DNA of 64,000 nucleotides from contig NZ_JBBOPI010000001.1 in the NCBI RefSeq assembly GCF_038003525.1, positions 2,595,001-2,659,000 of the forward strand, in the 5' to 3' direction. The notes below the pieces were generated by a model. That model saw only the letters and a list, made by a program, of their open reading frames with translations, did no database searches and was not told the origin of the DNA. The stretch comes from Solibacillus sp. FSL H8-0538. GTDB lineage: Bacteria; Bacillota; Bacilli; Bacillales_A; Planococcaceae. Both the position numbers and the translations under genes were made by a program. Positions 8,795 through 17,326 of this stretch are shown here, in pieces (the first letter of the stretch is position 1; every line of letters begins with the position of its first letter).

Positions 8795-9241
8795 CTATTT
8801 CCCAAGCAATAATTTTTTTTCTTTTTCGCTAAGCGGTGCACCCTTACCTGTTTTGTAGTTCATTTGAACTAATGTTCCGCGCCCAGTAAAGCAAATTTCA
8901 TCGTTAGCGTTCTTCACCATATAATGAAGATCTAGAGAAGATTTACCCACACTTGCTGTCTTTACATAAATCGTCAGTACTTCGTCAAAAAACACTTGCT
9001 TTATGTAATCACATTGAATATCTGCGACAACTGTCATATTTTCGGTAGTTGGATCAGCTAAGTCTTTCATTAAATTAAGTGCCTTTAAGTATTCAATACG
9101 TGCGTATTCAAAATATGTAAAAATCACTGTATTATTAACATGACCGTTCAAATCTGTTTCTGAAAAACGAACTTGAACATCCACCGAAAATGTAAATCCA
9201 TTCATCCATTGTTGTGCATCAACAATATATGCTGCTCGCAT
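8795..9241 (-). CDS. ysmA: Acyl-CoA thioesterase, hotdog fold (YsmA)
   Basis: The 148-residue protein has the 4-hydroxybenzoyl-CoA thioesterase signature F-S-E-T-D-L-N-G-H-V-N-N-T-V-I-F-T-Y-F-E-Y-A-R, with the catalytic Asp in ETD and the nucleotide-binding helix downstream. It is predicted to hydrolyse acyl-CoA thioesters in the cytoplasm. The start ATG at 9241 is supported by AGGGGG 8 nt upstream; an out-of-frame ATG lies 4 nt before it. A FadR-like operator sits about 40 bp upstream, suggesting control by fatty-acid status, which has not to my knowledge been assigned to this gene. Confidence 0.85.
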   Translation of the reverse strand: MRAAYIVDAQQWMNGFTFSVDVQVRFSETDLNGHVNNTVIFTYFEYARIEYLKALNLMKDLADPTTENMTVVADIQCDYIKQVFFDEVLTIYVKTASVGKSSLDLHYMVKNANDEICFTGRGTLVQMNYKTGKGAPLSEKEKKLLLGK

Positions 9242-9282
9242 TCATACGTCCCCCTAATTTTAATTTGTGTATTCCCCTTTGT

Positions 9283-9300
9283 AAAATGAATACTCATTCA
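9283..9300. promoter_or_regulatory. FadR-like operator upstream of ysmA
   Basis: The sequence AAAATGAATACTCATTCA matches the B. subtilis FadR consensus (TGAATGA, 4-nt spacer MTAN, TCATTCA) at 16 of 18 positions. It lies ~42 bp upstream of the ysmA start. A second match occurs in the fad operon in this window. Confidence 0.6.
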
Positions 9301-9359
9301 TTATATCATAATAACGTATTACTATTCCAAAAAAACACATACATTTGGAATTCATAGAT

Positions 9360-9442
9360 GTTGGAAAGACACAGCTCGCCCAAAATAAGCCGAGCTGATG
9401 TCCTTGCTTATGCGGATGAGATAATTATACTTTCTTATCCAC
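9360..9442. repeat. Terminator-linked bipartite repeat, full-length copy
   Basis: An 83-bp copy: starts GTTGGAAAGACACAGCTCGC and ends ATACTTTCTTATCCAC. It abuts the U-tract of the sdhB terminator. The arms ACAGCTCGCCC and GCCGAGCTGATGT covary relative to other copies (CATCTC/GAGATG becomes CAGCTC/GAGCTG), which supports selection or copying of a base-paired structure. Confidence 0.85.
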
Positions 9443-9443
9443 T

Positions 9444-9480
9444 AAAAAAGCTAGCTCCCTCCGTCAAGAGAGAGCTAGCC
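9444..9480 (-). terminator. sdhB terminator
   Basis: Minus strand: GGCTAGCTCTCTC pairs with GAGGGAGCTAGC, followed by TTTTTT, 12 nt after the sdhB stop. Confidence 0.9.
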
Positions 9481-9492
9481 TTACATTTATAA

Positions 9493-10272
9493 TTAGTCAA
9501 CCATGTGGTCAGAACCGAAGAAGTTCTTGAACATTTGAACTGTTGTTGCACGGTTAAGTGAAGCAATAGAAGTTGTTAAAGGAATACCTTTTGGACAAGC
9601 AGCTACACAGTTTTGAGAGTTACCACAGTTTGCAAGACCACCGTCGCCCATGATAGCAGCTAAACGTTCGTCTTTATTCATCGCACCTGTTGGGTGTGTG
9701 TTGAATAGACGTACTTGTGATAATGGAGCTGGCCCCATGAATGAAGCACCTTCAGACACGTTTGGACATGCCTCCATACATACACCACAAGTCATACATT
9801 TAGATAATTCATAAGCCCATTGACGTTTGCGCTCAGGCATACGTGGACCTTCACCTAAATCATAAGTACCATCGATTGGAACCCATGCTTTTACTTTTTT
9901 CAGTGCATTGAACATACGGCTACGGTCTACCTGTAAGTCACGTACAACTGGGAAAGTTTTCATTGGCTCTAGGCGAATTGGTGTTGTTAACTTATCAACA
10001 AGTGCTGAACAAGATTGTTGCGGACGTCCGTTGATAACCATTGAACATGCGCCACAAACTTCTTCTAAACAGTTCATATCCCACGTTACAGGCGTAGTAG
10101 CTTTACCATCTGCTGTTACTGGGTATTTTTGAATATGCATTAATGCTGAAATTACGTTCATACCTGGACGGTAAGGAACTCGGAATTTCTCCCAACGTGT
10201 TCCACCGTTCTCCGTGTCTTGACGAAGGATCTCTATATCAATTATTTTGCCAGTGTTCGCTGTTGCTTCCAT
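9493..10272 (-). CDS. sdhB: Succinate dehydrogenase iron-sulfur subunit
   Basis: SdhB carries electrons from the flavin subunit to the membrane cytochrome through three iron-sulfur clusters. The [2Fe-2S] ligands are C68, C73, C76 and C88 (NCLEEVCGACSMVING, then QSCSA). The second domain supplies C159-x-x-C162-x-x-C165-x-x-x-C169-P and C216 with C222-x-x-x-C226-P for the [4Fe-4S] and [3Fe-4S] clusters. At 259 residues it matches the Bacillus-type enzyme. The gene starts two bases after the sdhA stop and ends the sdhCAB operon, followed by a strong terminator. Confidence 0.96.
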   Translation of the reverse strand: MEATANTGKIIDIEILRQDTENGGTRWEKFRVPYRPGMNVISALMHIQKYPVTADGKATTPVTWDMNCLEEVCGACSMVINGRPQQSCSALVDKLTTPIRLEPMKTFPVVRDLQVDRSRMFNALKKVKAWVPIDGTYDLGEGPRMPERKRQWAYELSKCMTCGVCMEACPNVSEGASFMGPAPLSQVRLFNTHPTGAMNKDERLAAIMGDGGLANCGNSQNCVAACPKGIPLTTSIASLNRATTVQMFKNFFGSDHMVD

Positions 10273-10274
10273 GA

Positions 10275-12032
10275 TTAGTTATCCCCTTTCGCAGAATAGT
10301 CACGTTTACGTGGTGGGATTAATGATACGTCTACCTCATCATACGTAATGATTGGTTCGCCAGTAGCTGGATCAAATTTCGCCATCGTTGTTTTTAAGAA
10401 GTCTTCATCGTTACGATCTGGGAATTCAGGTTTATAGTGAGCTCCGCGAGACTCGTTACGTAAAAGAGCGCCTTTAGTAATTACTTTTGCAAGATATAGC
10501 ATGTTTTTCAACTGACGCGTAAAGTGAGCACCTTGGTTACTCCATTTTTGCGTATCGTTAATGTTGATTTTTTCCCAACGCTCAAGTAATTCATTTAGTT
10601 TTTTATATGTTTCTTCTAAACGATCGTTGTGACGAACTACGGTTACATTGTCTGTCATCCATTCGCCAAGCTCTTTATGAATTAAGTAAGCGTTTTCTGT
10701 TCCATCCATTGAAAGAATTTCTTCCCATTTCGCTTTTTCTTCTGCTTCACGAGCTGTAAAGATGTCTTCTGGAAGATCTTCTGCATGTTTTTTCAGTTGC
10801 TTTACATATTCTACTGCGTTTGGTCCTGCAACCATACCGCCGTAAATTGCTGATAATAGTGAGTTTGCACCCAGACGGTTTGCACCATGTTGAGAGTAAT
10901 CACATTCACCCGCTGCAAATAAACCAGGAATTTCAGTCATTTGATCGTAATCTACCCATAGTCCGCCCATTGAATAGTGAACCGCTGGGAAGATTTTCAT
11001 TGGAAGTTTTCGTGGATCATCTCCAACGAATTTTTCATAAATTTCGATGATACCACCAAGTTTGATATCTAATTCATGTGGATCTTTATGAGAAAGATCT
11101 AGGTATACCATGTTTTCTCCGTTGATACCAAGTTTTTGGTTAACACATACGTCGAAGATTTCGCGTGTTGCGATATCACGTGGTACTAAGTTACCGTAAG
11201 CTGGGTACTTTTCTTCTAGGAAGTACCATGGTTTACCGTCTTTATATGTCCAAACACGGCCACCTTCACCACGAGCAGATTCTGACATTAGACGGTTTTT
11301 GTCGTCGCCAGGGATCGCTGTCGGGTGAATTTGGATGAACTCACCATTGGCATAAGAAGCACCTTGTTGGTAAACAATTGATGCTGCTGAACCCGTGTTG
11401 ATTACTGAGTTTGTTGTTTTACCGAAGATAATACCAGGACCACCCGTTGCCATAATAACCGCGTCACCACGGAACGATTTGATTTCTTCAGTTTTTAAAT
11501 CTTGCGCTACGATACCGCGGCATACGCCTTCGTCATCTGTAACAGCACCAAGGAATTCCCAGTGCTCATATTTCGTTACTAAACCTGCTACTTCATGTGA
11601 ACGAACTTGCTCATCAAGTGCATATAGTAATTGTTGACCAGTTGTTGCACCAGCAAATGCTGTACGGTGCATTAACGTACCGCCAAAACGACGGAAGTCA
11701 AGAAGACCTTCTGGTGTACGGTTAAACATTACGCCCATGCGGTCTAATAAGTGAATGATACCAGGTGCGGCATCAGCCATTGCTTTTACTGGTGGTTGGT
11801 TTGCTAAGAAATCCCCACCGTAAACTGTATCGTCAAAGTGGATCCATGGAGAATCCCCTTCACCTTTAGTGTTAACTGCGCCATTAATTCCGCCTTGCGC
11901 ACATACAGAGTGTGAGCGTTTTACTGGAACTAATGAGAATAATTCAACTGCAGTGCCTACTTCAGCTGCTTTAATCGTTGCCATTAAGCCGGCTAATCCG
12001 CCGCCTACGACGATGATTTTGCTTTTCGCCAT
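10275..12032 (-). CDS. sdhA: Succinate dehydrogenase flavoprotein subunit
   Basis: The 585-residue catalytic subunit oxidises succinate to fumarate on the cytoplasmic face. The FAD-binding motif V-V-G-G-G-L-A-G-L-M-A sits at the N-terminus. H-S-V-C-A-Q-G-G-I-N-G-A (residues ~41-52) is the region of covalent flavin attachment in this family, and S-E-S-A-R-G-E-G-G-R and H-Y-S-M-G-G-L-W-V-D are active-site segments. It lies between sdhC and sdhB; about 95 bp separate it from sdhC. Length and order match the B. subtilis operon. Confidence 0.96.
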   Translation of the reverse strand: MAKSKIIVVGGGLAGLMATIKAAEVGTAVELFSLVPVKRSHSVCAQGGINGAVNTKGEGDSPWIHFDDTVYGGDFLANQPPVKAMADAAPGIIHLLDRMGVMFNRTPEGLLDFRRFGGTLMHRTAFAGATTGQQLLYALDEQVRSHEVAGLVTKYEHWEFLGAVTDDEGVCRGIVAQDLKTEEIKSFRGDAVIMATGGPGIIFGKTTNSVINTGSAASIVYQQGASYANGEFIQIHPTAIPGDDKNRLMSESARGEGGRVWTYKDGKPWYFLEEKYPAYGNLVPRDIATREIFDVCVNQKLGINGENMVYLDLSHKDPHELDIKLGGIIEIYEKFVGDDPRKLPMKIFPAVHYSMGGLWVDYDQMTEIPGLFAAGECDYSQHGANRLGANSLLSAIYGGMVAGPNAVEYVKQLKKHAEDLPEDIFTAREAEEKAKWEEILSMDGTENAYLIHKELGEWMTDNVTVVRHNDRLEETYKKLNELLERWEKININDTQKWSNQGAHFTRQLKNMLYLAKVITKGALLRNESRGAHYKPEFPDRNDEDFLKTTMAKFDPATGEPIITYDEVDVSLIPPRKRDYSAKGDN

Positions 12033-12129
12033 GATTATTTCTCACTCCTCTTACATTGCTATTTACTTTCATCACCTGTTTGTTTTATACGTCCGTAACT
12101 ATGTATCAGTACTTCAAGTTACGTTAATA

Positions 12130-12744
12130 TTAAACAAATGCTAAAATTGCAGCTACACCAACAATACTTAACACTACGAAGAATGCTAATGTAATATATG
12201 TTGCCACTTGTTGTGATTTCTTTGATTGTGTAATTCCCCAGCTAACTAAGAACGACCATAAACCGTTCGCTAAGTGGAATGTTGCAGCTAAGATACCTAC
12301 GATGTAGAAAGCTAACATCAAAGGATTATTCACAATTTCTTGCATCATATCAAAGTTAACTTCTTCACCAAACGCCTTTTGAATACGCGTTTGGAAGAGA
12401 TGCCATGCAATGAATACTACTAAGAAAATACCTGTGAAACGTTGTAGTGCAAACATCCAGTTACGGAATGTGCTAAAACGCTTCGTATTGTTCGTAGCAG
12501 TAAACGCAATGTAAATTCCGTAAAATGCATGGAAAATTAATGGGATATAAATAACTACCCATTCAACTAGCAACAGCAGAGAATGTGGAACTAATTCCAT
12601 TACCCCCGTTGCATCATTGTAAGCTTGTTCACCGCCAACAGCAGTGAAGTTCAATGACAAGTGGAACGCCAAAAACAGACCTACTGGAACTACACCAAGT
12701 AAAGAATGCAAACGACGCCATAAAAATTCACGATCTTTCGACAA
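12130..12744 (-). CDS. sdhC: Succinate dehydrogenase cytochrome b558 subunit
   Basis: The 204-residue membrane anchor is the Bacillus-type single large cytochrome with five predicted transmembrane helices (around residues 15-35, 60-80, 95-118, 140-162 and 180-202). Histidines within the helices (for example in LGVVPVGLFLAFHL and FIAWHLFQT) are candidate axial ligands for two hemes b; electrons pass to menaquinone. It is the first gene of sdhCAB and is preceded by a good sigma-A promoter. Confidence 0.94.
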   Translation of the reverse strand: MSKDREFLWRRLHSLLGVVPVGLFLAFHLSLNFTAVGGEQAYNDATGVMELVPHSLLLLVEWVVIYIPLIFHAFYGIYIAFTATNNTKRFSTFRNWMFALQRFTGIFLVVFIAWHLFQTRIQKAFGEEVNFDMMQEIVNNPLMLAFYIVGILAATFHLANGLWSFLVSWGITQSKKSQQVATYITLAFFVVLSIVGVAAILAFV

Positions 12745-12853
12745 GACTGTTACCCCCCTTAGTACTTAAAATCCGAAGTCATTTACGTCACGAAATTGTT
12801 AACGTTTCGCATTGACTGCGCATTTCATAATGGTACAATATTATGACATGTCC

Positions 12854-12882
12854 ATTGTACTCTCAAGATTTACTAGCGTCAA
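12854..12882 (-). promoter_or_regulatory. Sigma-A promoter of sdhCAB
   Basis: On the minus strand, TTGACG (12882-12877) and TACAAT (12859-12854) are separated by exactly 17 bp, about 110 bp upstream of sdhC. Downstream, around 12797-12811, GCGAAACGTTAACA resembles a catabolite (cre) site in 11 of 14 positions, which would place it within the early transcribed region; this second site is tentative. Confidence 0.75.
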
Positions 12883-13015
12883 GGTAACTTCGAACATTTA
12901 ATACAAATGAAAAGCGTTAGATTTTACTGTTTTATTCCTGTTTTTTCTACAAATTGTATGCATTTTTTCTATTTAAGTCTGAATTATAAGAAAATTTACG
13001 AAAGAGGTTTTTTCC

Positions 13016-13429
13016 ATGGCAGTTGATCAAATGAAAACGATTCCAGCATTTGGCTACGAAATCGTTCGCGATAGCTTACTCTCTTCCATCCTCGGCAAGC
13101 ATGAAGAGGATGTTTTATACTGGGCGGGCAAACAAATAGCACGTAAATTCCCTTTATTTTCAATGACAGAGGCTGCTTCTTTTTTTCATGAAGCAGGCTG
13201 GGGTATATTATCGTTGGAAAAAGAGACCAAGGACGAGGCTTACTATTTTCTCACAAATGAACAGGATCTACTAAATATCGAAAATCGTTGCTTCCGTCTT
13301 GAGGCAGGCTTTTTAGCAGAACAAATGCAAAAAAACATTGGCTTCTTAACAGAGTGCTATGATGAAAAAAACGTCAAACAAAACACGGTTAAGTTTCATG
13401 TAAAGTGGGATTTAAAAGAACAGATGTAA
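13016..13429 (+). CDS. yslB: YslB, DUF2507 protein
   Basis: The 137-residue protein is divergent from sdhC in the position yslB holds in B. subtilis. It belongs to the DUF2507 family: N-terminal P-A-F-G-Y-E-I-V-R-D-S-L-L, a central L-Y-W-A-G-K-Q-I-A-R-K-F-P and A-S-F-F-H-E-A-G-W-G. The fold is related to the V4R/4-vinyl-reductase-like small ligand-binding domains. Function is unknown; no membrane segment or signal peptide is visible. Confidence 0.8.
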   Translation: MAVDQMKTIPAFGYEIVRDSLLSSILGKHEEDVLYWAGKQIARKFPLFSMTEAASFFHEAGWGILSLEKETKDEAYYFLTNEQDLLNIENRCFRLEAGFLAEQMQKNIGFLTECYDEKNVKQNTVKFHVKWDLKEQM

Positions 13430-13440
13430 TAAAACAAAAG

Positions 13441-13556
13441 TGCTAAAGCGCCTGTTCAGCCCCGACAGCTGCTTTCGAGCCCGAAGTGAAGCGCTCTTTG
13501 CCTTCGCTCGAGGGCAGACCGCGACCTCGAGGGGCTGGGGCTTTAGCCTAGACGTT
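13441..13556. repeat. Large GC-rich palindromic intergenic repeat
   Basis: A ~115-bp structured element directly after yslB. Outer arms CTAAAGC...AGCCCC (13443-13463) pair with GGGGCTGGGGCTTTAG (13531-13547); an inner arm pair CTCGAGG...CCTCGAG lies at 13507-13530. It is far richer in GC than its surroundings. The motif GCGCCTGTTCAGCCCCGACA recalls dispersed intergenic repeats I know from Bacillus genomes, but I cannot place it in a named family. Confidence 0.7.
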
Positions 13557-13613
13557 GCATTTACTTTTTTTTATGTTATCCACATAGCGTAATTTCATAA
13601 TTCCCCTAGCAGG

Positions 13614-13662
13614 AACAAAGGCGATTGTCAGCACAATTACTATGCGGACAATCGCCTTTGTT
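13614..13662. terminator. Bidirectional terminator between yslB and lysC
   Basis: A perfect 16-bp stem (AACAAAGGCGATTGTC and GACAATCGCCTTTGTT) around a 17-nt loop lies between the convergent ends of yslB and lysC. Confidence 0.75.
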
Positions 13663-13759
13663 AGGTTGTGATGAAGTTTGCAACGCTTAACCGATTTATG
13701 TGTTAATACGTATTTGTATACATCGCTTCGTTATCTGTTTTGAATGACTAGTCAAACAC

Positions 13760-14989
13760 CTATCCAATAGCTACTCTCTCCGCTAAATGGAATTCATCAT
13801 GAAGCGCATTTGCTGCCTGCACCATTGCCTCCTGTGGGACGACTACGGATACTTTAATTTCAGATGTACTGACCATTTTCACTGCAATATGCTCTTTTCT
13901 TAATCGATCAAACATACGAGCGGCTACCCCTGGGTTGGATACCATTCCTGAGCCAACAATCGATACTTTGGCTAAGCCCACTTCAAAATCGGCAAAGCTA
14001 AATCCTAGTGACAGCTTGCTAGACTCTAATACGCGTAACGCCTCAGCGAACTCTTCTTTAGCAATCGTAAAGGAAATCGTTGGCTTTACGCCATCAATGA
14101 CTGCCTGCACAATAATATCCACATTAATACTATTTTCCGCTAATATGCTAAAAATCTCCGCTAATGAAGCAGCCTCGTACGAATCATAGCCAATTGTTAA
14201 ACGAATTACGTCCGCTTCGTACGCAACACCGCGCACAATTAAATTTTTTTCCACTTCAACATCCCCTTTTAACAATGTTCCCTCTACATCGACTATGCTT
14301 GATCGTACGATGACAGGCATTTCAAATTTTTTGGCTAACTCGACAGCACGCGGGTGAATAATATGTGCACCTAAATTGGATAACTCCAGCATTTCATCAT
14401 ATGATAACTCCTTTAGTTTGCGTGCCGATTTGACAACGTTAGGATCTGCCGTATAAATACCATCTACATTCGTGTAAATGTCCACATGATCTGCACCTAA
14501 AGCCACCGCTAATGCAACAGCGGTCGTTTCCGAGCCACCCTTACCAAGCGTTGTAATATCCCCTTTGTCATCCACACCTTGAAAGCCGGCAACAATGACG
14601 ATTTCATCCTGTTCTAAATGATTCACAATGCGACTTGTGTCAACACGCTCAACTCGTGCGTTACGATGCTGCTGATTCGTTGTAACGCCAGCCTGCCAAC
14701 CTGCAAGTGAAGTTGCTTTCACACCACGTTCTTGAATGGCTATCGCGAGTAAAGCACTCGCCATTTGCGTGCCGGTTGCAATGAGCACATCCATTTCTCG
14801 TTTAGACGGTTCATCTGAAATGTCGGCTGCAAATTGTCTGAGCTCTCTTCGAATTGTCGTCATTGATGAAATGACGACAACTACATGTAAACCCCGCTGT
14901 TTTTCTTCTATTACGCGCTGTGCAACTAGTTGAATTTTTTCTGGTGTAGCAATTGCTGGTCCACCAAATTTAACGACGATTGTTCCCAT
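13760..14989 (-). CDS. lysC: Aspartokinase II-type protein (LysC), unusual active site
   Basis: The 409-residue protein aligns over its full length with B. subtilis LysC: an amino-acid-kinase domain (1-240) followed by two ACT domains (~250-409). Several positions expected in canonical aspartokinases differ. K-F-G-G-T-S is K-F-G-G-P-A (7-12), S-A-M-G-x-x-T is S-S-M-T-T-I-R (41-47), A-T-G-E-Q is A-T-G-T-Q (71-75), and G-R-G-G-S-D-T-T is G-K-G-G-S-E-T-T (149-156). K7 and S41 remain. The enzyme would phosphorylate aspartate for the lysine/threonine/diaminopimelate pathway, but these changes make activity or substrate uncertain. The regulatory half is well conserved. No lysine riboswitch is evident upstream. 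The position between yslB and uvrC is as in B. subtilis. Confidence 0.85.
   Translation of the reverse strand: MGTIVVKFGGPAIATPEKIQLVAQRVIEEKQRGLHVVVVISSMTTIRRELRQFAADISDEPSKREMDVLIATGTQMASALLAIAIQERGVKATSLAGWQAGVTTNQQHRNARVERVDTSRIVNHLEQDEIVIVAGFQGVDDKGDITTLGKGGSETTAVALAVALGADHVDIYTNVDGIYTADPNVVKSARKLKELSYDEMLELSNLGAHIIHPRAVELAKKFEMPVIVRSSIVDVEGTLLKGDVEVEKNLIVRGVAYEADVIRLTIGYDSYEAASLAEIFSILAENSINVDIIVQAVIDGVKPTISFTIAKEEFAEALRVLESSKLSLGFSFADFEVGLAKVSIVGSGMVSNPGVAARMFDRLRKEHIAVKMVSTSEIKVSVVVPQEAMVQAANALHDEFHLAERVAIG
14252..14269 (-). promoter_or_regulatory. Internal ribosome binding site and GTG start in lysC
   Basis: AAAGGGG (14269-14263) stands 8 nt before an in-frame GTG (14254-14252) at codon 246. 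The encoded V-E-K-N-L-I-V-R-G-V-A aligns with M-E-Q-N-L-I-V-R-G-I-A, the known internal start of the beta subunit of B. subtilis aspartokinase II. The gene therefore probably makes both alpha and beta chains. Confidence 0.7.
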
Positions 14990-15150
14990 TTCTTCACTCT
15001 CCTTTAATTTTGATAGATCACTCGCAGGAAGTAATACATACTATGTGCATCCCCCGCGGCTCACCGCTGTTACTAATAGAATTTGAATTGTGGTCAATAG
15101 AACTATGTTGTTACTAATAGAGCCCCTAACGTTACTAAAACCGAATACTC
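14990..15150. other. lysC leader region
   Basis: The lysC ribosome binding site (AAAGGAGAG) lies just before the start. I looked for the conserved L-box core of a lysine riboswitch in this stretch and do not see it. Confidence 0.4.
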
Positions 15151-15216
15151 CTATTAAAATAGAGCAAAATGATGTCCTTACTAATATGGAGGGGAAAGTT
15201 ATACTTCCTTATCCAC
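15151..15216. repeat. Terminator-linked repeat, 5'-degenerate copy
   Basis: Matches the 3' two thirds of the family: AAAATAGAGCAAAATGATGT, then GAAAGTTATACTTCCTTATCCAC ending in the terminal CCAC. The A-run of a minus-strand terminator starts at the next base. Confidence 0.75.
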
Positions 15217-15250
15217 AAAAAAAACGACCTTTCACATTCGTGAAAAGCCG
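15217..15250 (-). terminator. Terminator downstream of uvrC
   Basis: Minus strand: CGGCTTTTCAC pairs with GTGAAAGGTCG around GAAT, followed by TTTTTTTT. It lies ~250 bp after the uvrC stop, with no credible gene between. Confidence 0.75.
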
Positions 15251-15498
15251 CCTCAATGACAAAAAACTGTTAGTTGAGATAGCTCTCCAGAACGTGACAT
15301 TCTGACAGTCCTACATTTATTAAATGCACAACCAGCATATAGCTTGAACAATTCGCTACACACTTCGGCAGTCTCCCCTTTCGCTTGCAATCACAGGATT
15401 TGTTCAACCTCCTGCAAGCTACTCTTGAATGCTGCACCTCTATCAAAAAGTATTTAATTATTATTTCCAACAATAGCATAATGATCATGCTTTTTCAA

Positions 15499-17274
15499 TT
15501 ATTCTTTCTGAAAATAAGAATTAATCGAAATAGCGAGAGTACTTGGCATCCCCGCCTCTATTAACTCCTCGATGGTTGCCTCTCGAATTTTCTTTACTGA
15601 ACCAAAATGCTTTAATAGTTGCTGCTTACGCTTTGGCCCAACCCCTTCGATGCCATCTAGTACGGATGTAATCGCATGTGCCTGCTGCTGTTGACGTAAA
15701 AATGTAATGGCAAATCGGTGCACCTCATCTTGAATGCGTTGCAATAAATAAAAGCCGTCACTCGTTCGTTTCATCGCAATCGGCTCTGGTGGGTCACCGA
15801 ATAACAGCTGTGAAGTATTGTGTTTACTATCCTTTGCAAGGCCAGCAATCGGAATATACAACCCGAGTTCATCCTCAACGACTTCACGCGCAACTTCCAT
15901 TTGCCCTTTACCACCATCAATAATTATTAAATCCGGTAGTGGTAAATTCTCACGCAGTACCCGTATATACCGGCGGCGAATAACTTCCTGCATAGCACCG
16001 TAATCATCATGCTTTGCCGCTTCTCGTGTTTTGTATTTACGGTATTCCTTTTTTGCCGGTTTGCCGTCAATAAAGACGACCATTGCGGATACGGGATCAG
16101 CACCATGCATATGGCTATTATCAAATGCTTCGATACGCAGTGGTGGTGTAATGCCCATCGCCACACCTAATGCCTCACAAGCCCCCACCGTTCGTTCTTC
16201 TTGACGTTCAATCAGCTGAAACTTTTCATGGATCGCAATTTGCGCATTTTTAATTGCCATATCAACGAGTTCCTTCTTCGAGCCTCTTTTTGGAATAATA
16301 ACTTTTACGTCAAGTAAATTTTGTAATATTGTTTCATCCACAGTTGCAGGGATAAAAATCTCTTTTGGTTTTAAGTGCTGCGGTGATTCATAAAAGCGGC
16401 CAACAAACGTTAAAAACTCCTCATCTGGATCCCCGTAAATTGGGAAAACTGAAACATCTCGTTCAATTAACTTACCTTGTCGGACGAAGAATACTTGCGC
16501 GCACATCCAGCCCTTTTCTACAGCATAGCCGAATACATCGCGGTCCGATAAATCGCCTGTCACAATTTTTTGCTTTTGCATAACTGTTTCAATATGGGCG
16601 ATTTGATCGCGAAATTCCTTGGCACGCTCAAACTCAAGCTTGTCAGCCGCCTCCAGCATTTTTTCTTCCAAATCCTTTTTTACATCTACATAGCCGCCGT
16701 TTAGAAATTTCGAAATTTCCTCAATCATATTTTCATAAACTTGCTCATCAATATCCTTTACACAAGGCGCAAGACATTGCCCTAGATGATAATACAAACA
16801 AACTTGATTTGGCAGCTGTGCACATTTTCGTAATGGATAAATACGATCGAGCATTTTGCGCGTTTCATTTGCAGCAAAGGCATTCGGATAAGGACCAAAA
16901 TATTTCGCTTTATCCTTCTTCACTTTGCGGGTTGTTAAAATACGCGGATACTTTTCATTCGTTATTTTTATATATGGATACGTTTTGTCATCCGTTAGCA
17001 TAATATTATATTTTGGATCATGTAGCTTAATGAGGTTCAACTCTAATATAAGTGCTTCTAGGTTACTGGATGTGACGATATATTCAAAATCCACAATCTC
17101 GCTAACGAGTCGCGCTGTTTTTCCATTATGGCTACCGGTAAAGTAAGAACGCACACGATTTTTCAACACCTTGGCCTTGCCGACATAAATAATCGTGCCT
17201 TGTCGGTCCTTCATTAAATAGCAGCCAGATTCTTCTGGTAAAATGGCTAACTTTGCTTGTATTATGTCATTCAT
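15499..17274 (-). CDS. uvrC: Excinuclease ABC subunit C
   Basis: UvrC makes both incisions around bulky lesions recognised by UvrA-UvrB in nucleotide excision repair. The 591-residue protein has the GIY-YIG nuclease near the N-terminus (residues ~14-40, with G-C-Y-L-M-K and I-I-Y-V-G-K-A), the cysteine segment [13 protein letters not shown] (~159-171), a UVR motif near 205-235, the RNase H-like EndoV domain starting around 370 and a C-terminal double helix-hairpin-helix ([11 protein letters not shown]). It follows trxA as in B. subtilis. Length is standard. Confidence 0.96.
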   Translation of the reverse strand: MNDIIQAKLAILPEESGCYLMKDRQGTIIYVGKAKVLKNRVRSYFTGSHNGKTARLVSEIVDFEYIVTSSNLEALILELNLIKLHDPKYNIMLTDDKTYPYIKITNEKYPRILTTRKVKKDKAKYFGPYPNAFAANETRKMLDRIYPLRKCAQLPNQVCLYYHLGQCLAPCVKDIDEQVYENMIEEISKFLNGGYVDVKKDLEEKMLEAADKLEFERAKEFRDQIAHIETVMQKQKIVTGDLSDRDVFGYAVEKGWMCAQVFFVRQGKLIERDVSVFPIYGDPDEEFLTFVGRFYESPQHLKPKEIFIPATVDETILQNLLDVKVIIPKRGSKKELVDMAIKNAQIAIHEKFQLIERQEERTVGACEALGVAMGITPPLRIEAFDNSHMHGADPVSAMVVFIDGKPAKKEYRKYKTREAAKHDDYGAMQEVIRRRYIRVLRENLPLPDLIIIDGGKGQMEVAREVVEDELGLYIPIAGLAKDSKHNTSQLLFGDPPEPIAMKRTSDGFYLLQRIQDEVHRFAITFLRQQQQAHAITSVLDGIEGVGPKRKQQLLKHFGSVKKIREATIEELIEAGMPSTLAISINSYFQKE

Positions 17275-17326
17275 GCGATCACCTGAATTTTTGTCGTATA
17301 TGGCTATAGTACCCTAAATAGAGGAA

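Noticed and set aside
15090-15305. 71-codon plus-strand ORF over the repeat copy upstream of lysC
   Set aside because: It runs straight through a dispersed repeat and a terminator hairpin, so coding is unlikely.
15270-15488. 72-codon minus-strand ORF between lysC and uvrC
   Set aside because: Its composition is unlike a protein, it lacks a ribosome site, and it overlaps the uvrC downstream region; judged a chance frame.
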